Origin: Thereva unica
Taxonomy: Eukaryota > Arthropoda > Insecta > Diptera > Therevidae
Direction of reading: 5' to 3'
Length of the DNA stretch: 64,000 nt
Assembly: GCA_949987705.1 (NCBI GenBank)
Contig: OX465282.1
Coordinates: forward strand, 99,278,404 to 99,342,403
This document shows positions 42,551 through 52,150 of this stretch, in pieces. The stretch's first letter is position 1; the number at the start of each line of letters is the position of its first letter. The position numbers and the translations under genes were made by a program. The notes below the pieces were generated by a model, which made no database searches, was not told where the DNA came from, and saw only the letters and a list, made by a program, of their open reading frames with translations.

Positions 42551-44177
42551 TAGCCCAGTCACTTTATACAAAAAAAAGGCAAAACCTCTGAAAAAATGCA
42601 ACTTTAGATTTATCAGCGGGATTCTCTTTATTTTGGGGTCACAAATAATTTACCAAAAGTCCATAAAGCCAACTGACCGGCTACTCGAGTTATGGGGGGT
42701 CAAAGGTCCCTAAAATCTCCTTTTCTCCAATATCTCGTAAATTATCGGTTTTACGCAATTTTTGGCTAAGTAAAGATTGTTCGTGAGATGAATCTGCATA
42801 AAAAAGTCCTGTACAAAATTTACGTAGAACCAATAGTTTTTGAGATATGGGGCTGAGAAAACTCGGCCATCGCGCTGCATTCGTTTCCGCACCACCTTTG
42901 AAGTAGAATGCAAGCAGCGTTTTTATATAGTATCCGCAGTAGGCCTAGTCCAAAGGTTACCAAGCATAAAAAAATTTTGTTGATTATCTCTCTATCTCTT
43001 CTATCTTCACTTCTTTCATGCTGTCATCTTCATCAACACCTATCCCAGATTAAAATAACGAAATGGGGTTGGCGTCATCATCGTCCACCTCAAGTTCAAT
43101 GGTTGTATCCTCAGACATCGAGTTGACATCGGGCGGGCCCGACAAGAACCATACGCAACGGAAAATTGTAATGCTACTATTCTGCATTCTGCAATTTATA
43201 CGTATGTACACAAACCTCTAAAAAAATGCAACTGGAGATTTTCCAGCGGAATTCCCTTTATTTTGGTGTCACAAATAATTTCCCAAAAGTCCATAAAGCC
43301 AACTGACCGGCTACTCGAGTTATGGAGGGTCAAAGGTCACGAAAATCAACTTTAGTGCATTTTGCAAAACTAATGTACGAATATTTCTGAAAAATTGATG
43401 CCCGATGCCCGAAACCCATATCTCAAAAACCATTAAATTTCGTATAGGACATTTTTATGCAGATTTATCTCACGAACAATCTTTACTTAGCCAAAAATTG
43501 CGTAAAACCAGTTGCATTTTTTTCCAAAGGTTTATGTATAAAATGCAGAATGCAGAAAAGTAGGGTTGCCATGTTCTGTAGCTTATGGCTCTTATCGGGG
43601 CCCGTCGTGTCTCAATTCGATGTCCGGGGATTCAACCATTGCCCCTGAGTTGAACGATGGTAGCGCCGACCACATTTCGTTATTTTCCTCTGAGATGAGT
43701 GTTGATGAAGATGACCACATGAAAGAAATGGAGATAGAAGAGATAGAGAGATAATCAACAAAATTTTTTTATGCTTGGTAACCTTTGGACTAGGCCTACT
43801 GCGGATACTATATAAAAACGCTGCTTGCATTCTACTTCAAAGGTGGTGCGGAAACGAATGCAGCGCGATGGCCGAGTTTTCTCAGCCCCATATCTCAAAA
43901 ACTATTGGTTCTACGTAAATTTTGTACAGGACTTTTTTATGCAGATTCATCTCACGAACAATCTTTACTTAGCCAAAAATTGCGTAAAACCGATAATTTA
44001 CGAGATATTGGAGAAAAGGAGATTTTAGGGACCTTTGACCCCCCATAACTCGAGTAGCCGGTCAGTTGGCTTTATGGACTTTTGGGAAATTATTTGTGAC
44101 CCCAAAATAAAGAGAATCCCGCTGATAAATCTCCAGTTGCATTTTTTCAGAGGTTCATGTATAAAGTGACTGGGCTA
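42551..44177. mobile_element. 1.63-kb inverted-repeat element (TAGCCCAGTCAC), 3-bp target duplication
   Basis: TAGCCCAGTCACTTTATACA at the left equals the right end inverted. AGG flanks both sides (42548-42550 and 44178-44180). The outer ~440 bp of the arms are almost identical. The next ~200 bp inward are inverted copies that differ at roughly one base in four. The centre (about 43200-43540) repeats part of the terminal unit in direct orientation (ATGCAAC.GGAGATTT, CCATAAAGCCAACTGACCGG). It sits about 265 bp upstream of the transposase start in the pogo-type element. TA at both tips leaves TA duplication as an alternative. Confidence 0.85.
43617..43754 (+). CDS. Short acidic reading frame in the right arm of the inverted-repeat element
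   Basis: The frame MSGDSTIAPELNDGSADHIS followed by LFSSEMSVDEDDHMKEMEIE and EIER ends at TAA. On the minus strand of the left arm (about 42990-43125) the homologous frame reads MSEDTTIELEVDDDDANPIS, LF, then a stop codon, then SGIGVDEDDSMKEVKIEEIE. So an acidic peptide with a conserved VDEDD and K/EIEEIER end exists in two diverged copies, one broken. Upstream codons in the right arm are open (PCSVAYGSYRGPSCLNS), so this may be the end of a longer exon. No family recognised; it may be a captured exon or the remnant of a transposon gene. Confidence 0.3.
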   Translation, partial: SMSGDSTIAPELNDGSADHISLFSSEMSVDEDDHMKEMEIEEIER

Positions 44178-44866
44178 AGGGCTGTACTAAAGATTTTAGA
44201 TAATTAAAAAAATAAAATTATTATGATGTAGGCAGACTTTTTACGCGAACTCTAATTACAAAGAAAAATTCTTCACAGAATTTATTTGAAATAGAAACCG
44301 ATATTTATTTGAAATAGAAAGAAATACTGACTTTAGTCGTATAAACTATTTTAAATATGTTTCAAGATTGGTAGGTCGGAAATACACTAATAAGCAAAAT
44401 CCCACCCTTTACCTAATACGGACCAGGGGTCGGTAATGAGGCTAAGCTCATAATTCCAATGTCCCATTTGCGACCAAGATATTATATTGTTTTTTCATGA
44501 AAAAATTACAACAATTAATAATTTCGGTCACATTTTATCAAAGTTTAAGATGGATACGTACCGAAAAATAAAACATATTTATCTCAAACCTTAAAAATCT
44601 TTAAAAAATTGCTTAAGACCAGAACTCCAAATTTAAGGATTTCTACATGATTTTTATTGCTGAATAGATTTTTTATTATCAATCATTCCAATAAATTAAA
44701 CGTATGCGAGTTAGCTATAGGGTTTTTCCAATATCTTAACATGAATTATGTGAATATATGTTCTAACAAACCTCAAGTCGATTACATGCTCCAAAAAATA
44801 ATTATTACCAAAAATAAAAAGTGGTCAGAATTAGGAGGGCGGTCGTAGCTCGGTAACTTTACGCTA

Positions 44867-46410
44867 TTCTTTAGCCAGGTGTTCTTCCGTGCCGATTGCT
44901 GAATTCTCCAGTCTGTCGGATGGTCTCGCCAGAGATGTTTTCGTGGCAAGCGTTTATCATTCATTCGGCAAACGTGTCCAAGCCATCGTAGTCGAAGTTT
45001 TTCTGTTTCTTCTTTGATCGGTGTCGATTGATAGTATATTTGCCTAACTGTTTCGTTTCGAAGGCGATCGCTGAGTGAGGAACCGAAAATTCGCCTGAAG
45101 CATCGCATTTGGAAGACCTGGAGCTTGTCAACGTCCGGCTTGAGCTGTGTCCACGTTTCCGATCCATAAAAAATAATCGGAAGGATCGAGGTTCGGTAAA
45201 GGCGTACTTTCATTTTGATGATAATATTTGTTCGTTTCCACATGCGCCACTTGAGCGGGGCGAATGTTGCTGTTGCCTGGCGGATTCAGCTGTGAACGTC
45301 GGCCGTCGATGCCACTTTATTTTCGTCAACCCATGATCCCAAATATTTGAGGATCGGAACCTGTTCGATTTGGATTCCATCGAGGTGAACACTGGCCCTC
45401 CATCCGTCCGATGTGATCACTTTGGTTTTTCCCGCATTGATTTTTAACGCTTATAACCGAGCGATGGGGAAAATGTCGTAAAAGATGTCCGGCACTCGGC
45501 TTCCGTCTCGAAGAAGACGGCGCTATCTTCGGTGCACATCAAGTCGGTTACGAAGCTGTTGTCGTATCGAATTCCGAGTCGTCCATCGAATGCTTCACAC
45601 ATAATCGCGTCGATCACAACGTTGAACGGAGGTAGCGACGTCCTTTGTAGGTCACCCGTTTGAATCAAGAACCCCTTGGACAAGTCGCTTAGAATACGAA
45701 CGCTGCTGGTTGAGCCATCGTACGACGTTTGGAGAAATTGGATCATTTTCAATGCTCTCCACAATCTGTTCCAGTCGGTGCAATCGTAAGCTGATTTGAA
45801 ATCGATGAAAACGTCGACAGTTAGTTTGCCGCAACGAATTCTTTCTTCCATTAGCTGACGGAGTGCGAATATTTGATCAATGCATCCTCGATGTGGTCTA
45901 AATCCCGCTTGTTCTTTCCGGCTAGTTTGCACTTGATGTTTCTGTAGCTTGTATCATGTTCGTAAATACTTTGCCGACGGTCAAAAGCAGGTTAATACCG
46001 CGATAGTTATTGGATTCTCGACTGTCGCCTTTCTTCGAAATTGGGACAACGACCGCTTTCTTCTACGCCGAAGGGGCACGATCCGGATTCCGTATGGTGT
46101 GCTATGAGGACGTGCGAATGTTGTGATGACATCACCTCCAGCTTTGATCATTTCGGCTGTTACTTGATCTATTCCCAGCGCTTTTCCACATTTGTTTAGC
46201 GATTTTATTGCTGTCTTCACCTCGATAATTGTCGGTTCGGTATCGAGAAACTGATACGTCGGCTGTTCGATAATCGGGAGAAGTCACGAAAGTTCCATCC
46301 GATTTTTTGATGTTGTCGTTTGTTGATGTTGTTTTGCCGCCTAACTGCCGGAATCTCTAGTACAGCGTCCGGTACTCGTGCCTCGGCGCTGCTTCTTCCA
46401 TGTCGGCCTC
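44867..46410 (-). pseudogene. RTE-B reverse transcriptase remnant
   Basis: Broken frames contain NKCGKALGIDQVTAEMIKAG (46.2 kb), QAGFRPHRGCIDQIFALRQL and VDVFIDFKSAYDCTDWNRLW (45.85 kb), LPPFNVVIDAIMCEAFDGRL, FVTDLMCTEDSAV (the FADD motif is mutated to CTED) and, at 44867-45243, LKPDVDKLQVFQMRCFRRIF and LRLRWLGHVCRMND. Several deletions and frameshifts are present. It is clearly dead. Confidence 0.9.
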
Positions 46411-46672
46411 TATTTTTTTCGCTTTTCTCAGACTAAAACATACCGAGCTATCCGCATCTATATTTAGAAAGAAAGACTTAAATCGTAAATTTTTCACAAA
46501 ATGGAAATGGCGGCTGCTAGAGGTAGAAAATTCCATTTCGTATAGTATTCGATGTATCTAACATGTTCTGAAAAAATTTTTAGAGACTGGAAACAATTCC
46601 TTATGTTTTGCTTATCTGACTCCACTATACGTGCACAAACATATTCAGAATCGTCCGCATAGATTTTGCTAT

Positions 46673-47073
46673 GGGAGCGTTCAAGTAATACGTAACGCAT
46701 TTTGGGGGGGGGGGGTTTGTAAAACGTTACGATGCGTTACAGGGGCGGGGGGGGGGTTCGAACAACGCGTTACGTAACATTGTTTTTTTATTTAAATAAA
46801 AAAATAGGGCATTCAAATCTCCCAACTTAGCAACCCTTTTCGTTTATGTTTTACGGGTAATCGCGATTAAAACAATAAATCAGCTATTTTAGCGGCTTTC
46901 TGGTACTTTGCGTCATATAATTGTCACTTTCAGGTAAAAGTGTTGGGTGTTACGTAACGTTTAGGGAGGGGGGGGGGGGGGGTACAGAAAAACGTTACGG
47001 CGCGTTACAGGGGTTGAGGGGGGGGGGGTCAAAAATTTTCAAAAATTGCGTTACGTAATACTTGAACGCCCCC
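46673..47073. mobile_element. 401-bp G-rich MITE
   Basis: GGGAGCGTTCAAGTAATACG (then TAACGCA) at the left; inverted at the right GGGGGCGTTCAAGTATTACG (then TAACGCA). TAT flanks both sides (46670-46672, 47074-47076). G-runs of up to 15 and repeated GTTACG motifs lie near both ends. Non-coding. Confidence 0.8.
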
Positions 47074-48037
47074 TATGCTGGGGGATTAGACGCCCTGTGC
47101 AGAGCTTCGCTCATGGGGTCCTCCTCTCCTATGTATTTCCCCAATAAGGCGACAAGAAAGTAATCAATTTTAAAAATTTGGCACCCCCTGCGCAGCCCAA
47201 AAATTCACAATTTGGTGCCTCTAAAATATCTAATAAATACTCTTTACCTATCTTATTTTATTTACACTTGAACTTTTCGTTAGCACCCACGCCTTTTTAC
47301 ATTTCCCTTATACTGGACCAATAAAAACTTTATATTCAAAATTATTTTTTCCTATTTTTTAGTTCATTTTAAAATAGAGAAAAAAGAAAATTAGCGAAAA
47401 GAAGAACACGGGAAGATAGACATATCGTTCGGTTATTATTTGGGACTGCTATCGAGGGGTCTTCCTCGGCCTAAATCGAGTTCCCAGATAAAGGAAGCGA
47501 CCATAGATGCCGGTAAAGAAGCCCGGAATAAATATATATATTGGGTCCTTCATCCAACACAGTACTTATTTGCACATATGTAGTACTGTTTTTTAAAGAA
47601 ATTTTTATATTTATCAATGACATTGTTAGCGGTTTTTTTTGGTTGTAGTGTTTAGGTTTTTTTTATTTTAATGTTTAGCTTTTTTTTTTGTCTTATATTG
47701 TGCCTCGCAGCATTTTTTCCAAACTGTTTAACATAATTAACACCCTTTCGAAATAGTTCTGTGAGTATCACATTATTTATCACATCAAAATGACATCTCA
47801 CTATACTCGTCATACCCTTTCATTTGTTAACTAATACCGAAAAGCTTGTAAAGAAAAAGGTAATACCCCATTTTGTGTTGGTCGCCATTTTGCGGTTGTA
47901 GCAATTTTGAATTTGGAGTAACGCACACATTTAATTGTGTTCTTTTTTGCCATACCTTTTAGTTTGCTATCCATACCAAGATCTCGGAAAGTGGTGACAC
48001 CCGATTTGTCATTTCTATTAAAATCCGAAGAGATCCA
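47074..48037. repeat. Spacer with CCGCCATTTTGAA-family repeat at 47800-48030
   Basis: The first 700 bp show nothing recognisable. From about 47800, blocks such as TCATACCCTTTCATTTG, GTCGCCATTTTG, AATTTTGAATTTGGAGTAAC and TATCCATACCAAGATC match the repeat at 1434-1670. The RTE-A element is inserted in this repeat, which resumes at about 51236. Confidence 0.5.
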
Positions 48038-51000
48038 CTGCAATCAAACACCAAGCAGACCTGTTAGCAAGTCCTAATCCCACCTCCCCGCGGTGCCCCC
48101 TGGGGTACTTCTTCGGAAGGAGCTAACGGGAGAGGGGCGAATGGCGAGCTCTCTGCGCCACAAAACAGAGCTTTTAAGTCGGTTGGGCTGAGGGTTAGCA
48201 ACCCGCTCCCATAAAAAACACTATTGCTACGAATCGGCAAACAGTGCCTCGGAACCGGATGGACAACACGACGACGACCTTTGCTTTTCGAACAAGGACA
48301 CGAATCGGATCATGGAATGTGAGAACAATGCTTGCTGAGGGACGGCTGGATGAAGTCCTCAACGAGATGAATCGATATAAAATCAAGATCATGGGACTGA
48401 GCGAGACCAGATGGCCCGATGCGGGGGAACATATCTGCCCAAATGGCGAGTCCTTCTTATATTCTGGGAGAAATGAAACTGAAAGCCGTAGGAGTGGTGT
48501 TGGCGTAATATTCACCAAAGAAGCCAGGGCTAGCCTCATTAGCTGGTCACCAGTTTCTGAGAGGATTATTTCCGTGCGCCTACGTACCAGGCTAAGAAGT
48601 ACTACGGTAGTTCAATGCTATGCTCCAACCGAAGACGCAGAAGATGACATCAAAGACGAGTTCTACATGCGACTGAATGAGGTTTTTCGCTCTATTCCAA
48701 GGGGAGACATCATTGTATTAATGGGTGACTTAAATGCACAAATCGGTCACGACAACACCGGTCTTGAACAAACAATTGGAAAACAAGGCCTAAGCCAAGT
48801 TACCAATAACAATGGTGAGCTTTTCGTTGACTTTTGTTCTTCCCATCAACTTATGGTAGGTGGAACTTACTTTTGTCACAAGAAGATACATAAAGAGACC
48901 TGGGTATCGCCCGATGGTAGAACGAGAAATCAGATAGATCATGTGGCCGTCAGCCGCAGATGGAGAACCATTCTGGAAGATGTCAGGAGCTTCAGGGGAG
49001 CGGACACTGGAAGCGACCACCATTTGGTAGTAGCAACTATTCGCCTTAGAATCGCTGCAATCAGAAACTTTCAACGTGAATCTATAAACCGTAGACGGTT
49101 TAACGTTGACCTCTTGCGGGAGAGCGCTAAAAAGCGAGAATTTGCTGGAAACCTGCAGCAAATATTAAACCAGCAAACCGTTTCTGACGACACAAATATT
49201 GAAGACCTGTGGAGTACAACAAAGGGCGCTATATTGACGGCTGCGGAAACGAGCATCGGTTATGTCCAGAGAAACATGCAACATTGGATCTCGGACAGCA
49301 CCTGGCAAAAAATAGAACGCAGGAGAGCCCTCAAAAATAACATAAACTCTACAAGCGACCCGGATAGACGTCACCAACTTGAACGGGAGTACTCTCAATT
49401 ACACCGAGAGGTAAAGAGAAGTGTCCGGCGTGATAAAAGGCACCAGATAAACGAGCTCGCAGAAAAAGCGGAAAACGCGGCAAACACAGGCAACAGTAAA
49501 GTGCTGTACCAAATTACTAAACAGCTCTCGGGAAAGCACTCTACTAAAAAGCATGCCGTTAAGAGTGCGGATGGAAGGCTGCTGTGCAGCGACGAGGAGC
49601 AGCTCCAAAGATGGAGAGATTATTTCTTCGCCGCCCTGAATGGCTCACTCACACAGGAACCTCAGGAAAACAGCAACAATGCACAGCCGATAAGAATCAA
49701 CACCCGGGCCCCATCCAAGACGGAAATAGTAACCGCAATTCATGCGATGGCCAATGGTAAAGCAGCTGGAAAAGATGGCATCACGCCAGAATTGTTGAAA
49801 GCCGACTCAAGCCTCATAGCAGATGCGCTTCAGCCAATCCTCGAATTAGCATGGAACACCTGTACCTTTCCGGAGGATTGGACGGAAGGTATCATAGTCA
49901 AAATACCCAAAAAGGGGGATCTAACAATATGCGACAACTGGAGAGGCATCTGTCTATTATCTACTGTGGGTAAAATCTTGTCCCACACTATACTATCAAG
50001 AATAAGAGAGGCAGTAGATCAAACGCTTAGAAGGCAGCAGGCCGGATTCAGGAAGGGCCGTTCATGTATAGATCACATCAACACCTTAAGAATAATAGTG
50101 GAACAGTCTACTGAATTCCGATCCCCCCTTTACCTTGCTTTCGTAGATTATGAGAAAGCGTTCGACTCGGTTAATAGGAGCTTTATATGGCAGGCATTAC
50201 GGCGACGTGGACTGCCGGATAAGATAATAGAATTGATAAAAGCCCTATACAACAATTCCAAATGCAGAGTTCTCCATAACGGAAAATTATCCGACAGCTT
50301 TGAGGTGAGTTCAGGAGTACGACAAGGATGCTTACTATCCCCATTACTATTTCTTATAGTAATAAATGACATCCTTGTCGACGCTCTAGATAGTAGAACA
50401 GGCGGCATACATTGGGGTTTGCTAGATCGCCTTAAGGACCTCGACTACGCAGATGATATCTGTTTGCTGGCCCACAGACATCAGGAGCTAAAAAACATGT
50501 TAAACAATTTGGCAACAGAAAGTAGTCTAGCAGGCTTAAGGCTGAATCCGAATAAAACCAAAGAAATGCGGATAAATGCAAACACACTTGAACGAACTGC
50601 GCTGAATAACCGTGACGTGGAACTGGTAGATAAATTCTGCTACCTCGGTAGTATTATTACCGAAAATGGTGGTGCAGAAGAAGACGTCAGTTCCAGAATA
50701 AATAAAGCACGAAGCGCATATGCATGCTTGTTCCGCATATGGAGATCAACGGAGATCTCAACCAACACCAAATTGCGGCTGTTCAACTCCAACGTTAAGG
50801 CAGTTCTTTTATACGGTTGCGAAACATGGAAAGTCACCCAATTCATCACAGGGCGCCTGCAAGCCTTCATAAACAGATGCCTACGTCGTATCCTAAAAAT
50901 CCGCTGGCAAGATAGAATTTCAAATGAAGAGCTATGGCGCCGTGCCGGCCAAGAAAGGATAGACGACCAAATCAGGCGAAGGAAATGGAATTGGGTTGGC

Positions 51001-51228
51001 CACACCTTGCGACGCGATAACGAAAATCTAGCCAAACAGGCCCTTGACTGGAACCCGCAAGGATCCCGTCGAGTTGGAAGACCTAGAACAACGTGGAGGA
51101 GAACCCTACTAGCAGAGGCCGCAACTACTGGGAGATCCTGGTCAGAGCTAAGAGCTGTCGCGCAAAACAGAGTCCGCTGGAGGGCAATTGTTTCCGCCCT
51201 ATGTCCCACGAGGGATTAAGGGGTACAT
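48038..51228 (+). mobile_element. RTE-A retrotransposon, full length and apparently intact
   Basis: It consists of a 5' UTR of about 220 bp, one ORF, and a very short 3' UTR ending just after the stop. AGATCCA occurs before (48031-48037) and after (51229-51235), a possible 7-bp target duplication. The surrounding CCGCCATTTTGAA repeat is interrupted exactly here. The 5' UTR has a CTTCTTCGGAAG hairpin and ends in GGTTGGGCTGAGGGTTAGCA, shared with the copy at 9.85 kb. It is the likely source type for the dead copies at 8.6-9.9 and 37.9-39.3 kb. Confidence 0.85.
48259..51219 (+). CDS. RTE-A endonuclease-reverse transcriptase, 986 aa
   Basis: The first ATG of the frame is 48259; a GTG five codons upstream is less likely. 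Endonuclease domain ~15-260: RIGSWNVRTM (N20), GLSETRW (E49), CYAPTED, MGDLNAQIGHDN (~155) and GSDHHLVVATIR (~251). Linker with a basic coiled-coil-like stretch (LEREYSQLHREVKRSVRRD). Reverse transcriptase ~490-780: GKAAGKDGITPELLK, IVKIPKKGDLTICDNWRG, QAGFRKGRSCIDHINTL, AFVDYEKAFDSV (~629), SSGVRQGCLLSPLLFLI and DYADDICLL (YADD 730-733). C-terminal domain: RRILKIRWQDRIS, RRRKWNWVGHTLRR, RVGRPRTTWRRTLL. Every catalytic motif is present and there is no stop or frameshift, so the protein could be functional. RTE proteins of this group are often annotated as craniofacial development protein 2-like. Confidence 0.95.
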   Translation: MDNTTTTFAFRTRTRIGSWNVRTMLAEGRLDEVLNEMNRYKIKIMGLSETRWPDAGEHICPNGESFLYSGRNETESRRSGVGVIFTKEARASLISWSPVSERIISVRLRTRLRSTTVVQCYAPTEDAEDDIKDEFYMRLNEVFRSIPRGDIIVLMGDLNAQIGHDNTGLEQTIGKQGLSQVTNNNGELFVDFCSSHQLMVGGTYFCHKKIHKETWVSPDGRTRNQIDHVAVSRRWRTILEDVRSFRGADTGSDHHLVVATIRLRIAAIRNFQRESINRRRFNVDLLRESAKKREFAGNLQQILNQQTVSDDTNIEDLWSTTKGAILTAAETSIGYVQRNMQHWISDSTWQKIERRRALKNNINSTSDPDRRHQLEREYSQLHREVKRSVRRDKRHQINELAEKAENAANTGNSKVLYQITKQLSGKHSTKKHAVKSADGRLLCSDEEQLQRWRDYFFAALNGSLTQEPQENSNNAQPIRINTRAPSKTEIVTAIHAMANGKAAGKDGITPELLKADSSLIADALQPILELAWNTCTFPEDWTEGIIVKIPKKGDLTICDNWRGICLLSTVGKILSHTILSRIREAVDQTLRRQQAGFRKGRSCIDHINTLRIIVEQSTEFRSPLYLAFVDYEKAFDSVNRSFIWQALRRRGLPDKIIELIKALYNNSKCRVLHNGKLSDSFEVSSGVRQGCLLSPLLFLIVINDILVDALDSRTGGIHWGLLDRLKDLDYADDICLLAHRHQELKNMLNNLATESSLAGLRLNPNKTKEMRINANTLERTALNNRDVELVDKFCYLGSIITENGGAEEDVSSRINKARSAYACLFRIWRSTEISTNTKLRLFNSNVKAVLLYGCETWKVTQFITGRLQAFINRCLRRILKIRWQDRISNEELWRRAGQERIDDQIRRRKWNWVGHTLRRDNENLAKQALDWNPQGSRRVGRPRTTWRRTLLAEAATTGRSWSELRAVAQNRVRWRAIVSALCPTRD

Positions 51229-51235
51229 AGATCCA

Positions 51236-51600
51236 TACCGGGGGTCAGGGAACACAATTGAAAAATTAGACCACCATATTGGAACCGTCATCTTAAATTT
51301 TTTTTATAAAATGGTCCAATTGCATTGTCACACGAACTTTGCATAGGTAGGTGCAAAATTTCAAGTTATATTTTCTACGTTTTTACTCTATTATGTCTTC
51401 AGCCATCTTATGTCGACCGCATTTTGAATTTGGAATGATGCTGTACAGCTAATTGTATTCTACTCGTAATACCCTTTCATTTGATACCCATATCGGGGAT
51501 CGGGAAACACAATCGCGTATTTCGGCCGCCATCTTGATTTTTTTTTACAAAAATGTCATATTGCATTGTACGCGAACTATGGATATGGGAAAAATTTGTG
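51236..51600. repeat. CCGCCATTTTGAA-family repeat, continuation beyond RTE-A
   Basis: Blocks CATACCGGGGGTCAGGGAAC, ACCGCATTTTGAATTTGGAA, CCCTTTCATTTGATACCCAT and TTTCGGCCGCCATCTTG repeat with a period of about 200 bp. The tail resembles the 5' flank of RTE-A. Confidence 0.55.
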
Positions 51601-51649
51601 GAACGGAAAAAGTGATGAAAAATCGAACTAATTAATTAATTTAAAAAAC

Positions 51650-52150
51650 GGAAACTTTTAGTCACCTGTCATCTACAAAAAAATTAATGGTCTTGGATGT
51701 GAAGTATCACGTCCGTATTTTCACGTGACAACGTCTATTAATTTGAACGTGACAACGTCTGTTATTACGTTTTGTATTATTTTCTCAATTAATAAATTAT
51801 ATATTTCGAAGCAAATTTTTTTTTGTGTGCGGGACATTTTCACACGCGCGTCCTATCTTAAACCGATTTAATAGACGTTGTCACGTCAATAAGGTGAATG
51901 AATGTATTTTTCCCGTGTAGAGGATAAATTAACGAAAATTTTGAGCCATTAACCACCCCCCTAACATGTATAGGGGCGGAGATATGATTTTTTTTTGTGT
52001 GCGGGACATTGTGCGGGACATTTTCACACGCGCGTCCTATCTTAAACCGATTTAATAGACGTTGTCACGTCAAAAAATCAGATTTCTAGACACGCAAGAA
52101 GACACGGCTACACAGACACAGGCAGACACTTCCTTTTATTAATATAGATG
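51650..52150. repeat. Repeat with two 70-bp direct copies and GACGTTGTCACGT motifs
   Basis: TGTGTGCGGGACATTTTCAC through CGATTTAATAGACGTTGTCA and CGTCA occurs at about 51830-51895 and again at about 52000-52072, essentially identical. Inverted forms (CGTGACAACGTCTATTAA, TGACAACGTCTGTTATT) lie at 51725-51775. The segment ends GACACGGCTACACAGACACA..TTATTAATATAGATG, a type of end seen in dispersed insect repeats. Non-coding. Confidence 0.6.

Larger units (their letters stand above)
39630..44864 (-). mobile_element. pogo/jerky-type DNA transposon inserted at TA in RTE-B
   Basis: The element is flanked by TA (39628-39629 and 44865-44866), and the empty site is known from copy 1 of RTE-B. The TIRs are ACGTAAAGTCACCGATATCC and, inverted, GCGTAAAGTTACCGAGCTAC, both continuing GACC: 19 of 24 bases match. 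Subterminal TTCCGACC/TTACCGACC motifs recur near 39858, 39876 and 39896 at the left, and in inverted form near 44372 and 44428 at the right. It encodes one transposase and carries a 1.63-kb inverted-repeat insertion (42551-44177); without it the element is about 3.6 kb. TA target choice and the transposase agree with the Tc1/mariner/pogo superfamily. Confidence 0.9.
39471..46410 (-). mobile_element. RTE-B copy 2, decayed, split by the pogo-type transposon
   Basis: 39471-39629 corresponds to the RTE-B 3' end and the last codons; 44865-46410 continues with the C-terminus, RT and linker. Copy 1 at 12.7 kb shows the empty site CCCTCGATATTCTTCAACCA. Here the sequence is CCCTCGATA, then the transposon, then TATTCTTTAGCC. 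The element is 5'-truncated in the linker between endonuclease and RT at about 46410. The 3' tail is a short TTTCTTCTTTG (plus strand). Confidence 0.9.

Noticed and set aside
42710..44028. Pairs of identical small open frames (67 and 72 codons) on opposite strands near 42.8 and 43.9 kb
   Set aside because: They are identical because they lie in the inverted arms; composition and lack of motifs do not support real proteins, apart from the acidic frame listed.
44047..44177. TA-only target duplication (mariner-like) for the 42551-44177 element
   Set aside because: Possible, since both tips carry TA, but the exact AGG flanks outside, and equivalent matches in two other elements, favour a 3-bp duplication. 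It is kept as an alternative, not the main call.
46700..47030. G-quadruplex-forming telomeric-like sequence in the G-runs
   Set aside because: The runs are homopolymeric G in a MITE with clear TIRs, without a telomeric repeat unit such as TTAGG.
48060..48160. HDV-like self-cleaving ribozyme in the RTE-A 5' UTR (GGGGCGAATGGCGAGC and a CTTCTTCGGAAG hairpin resemble parts of one)
   Set aside because: I could not find the matching P1/P2 strands in the required order, so only isolated similarities remain. A covariance-model search would decide.
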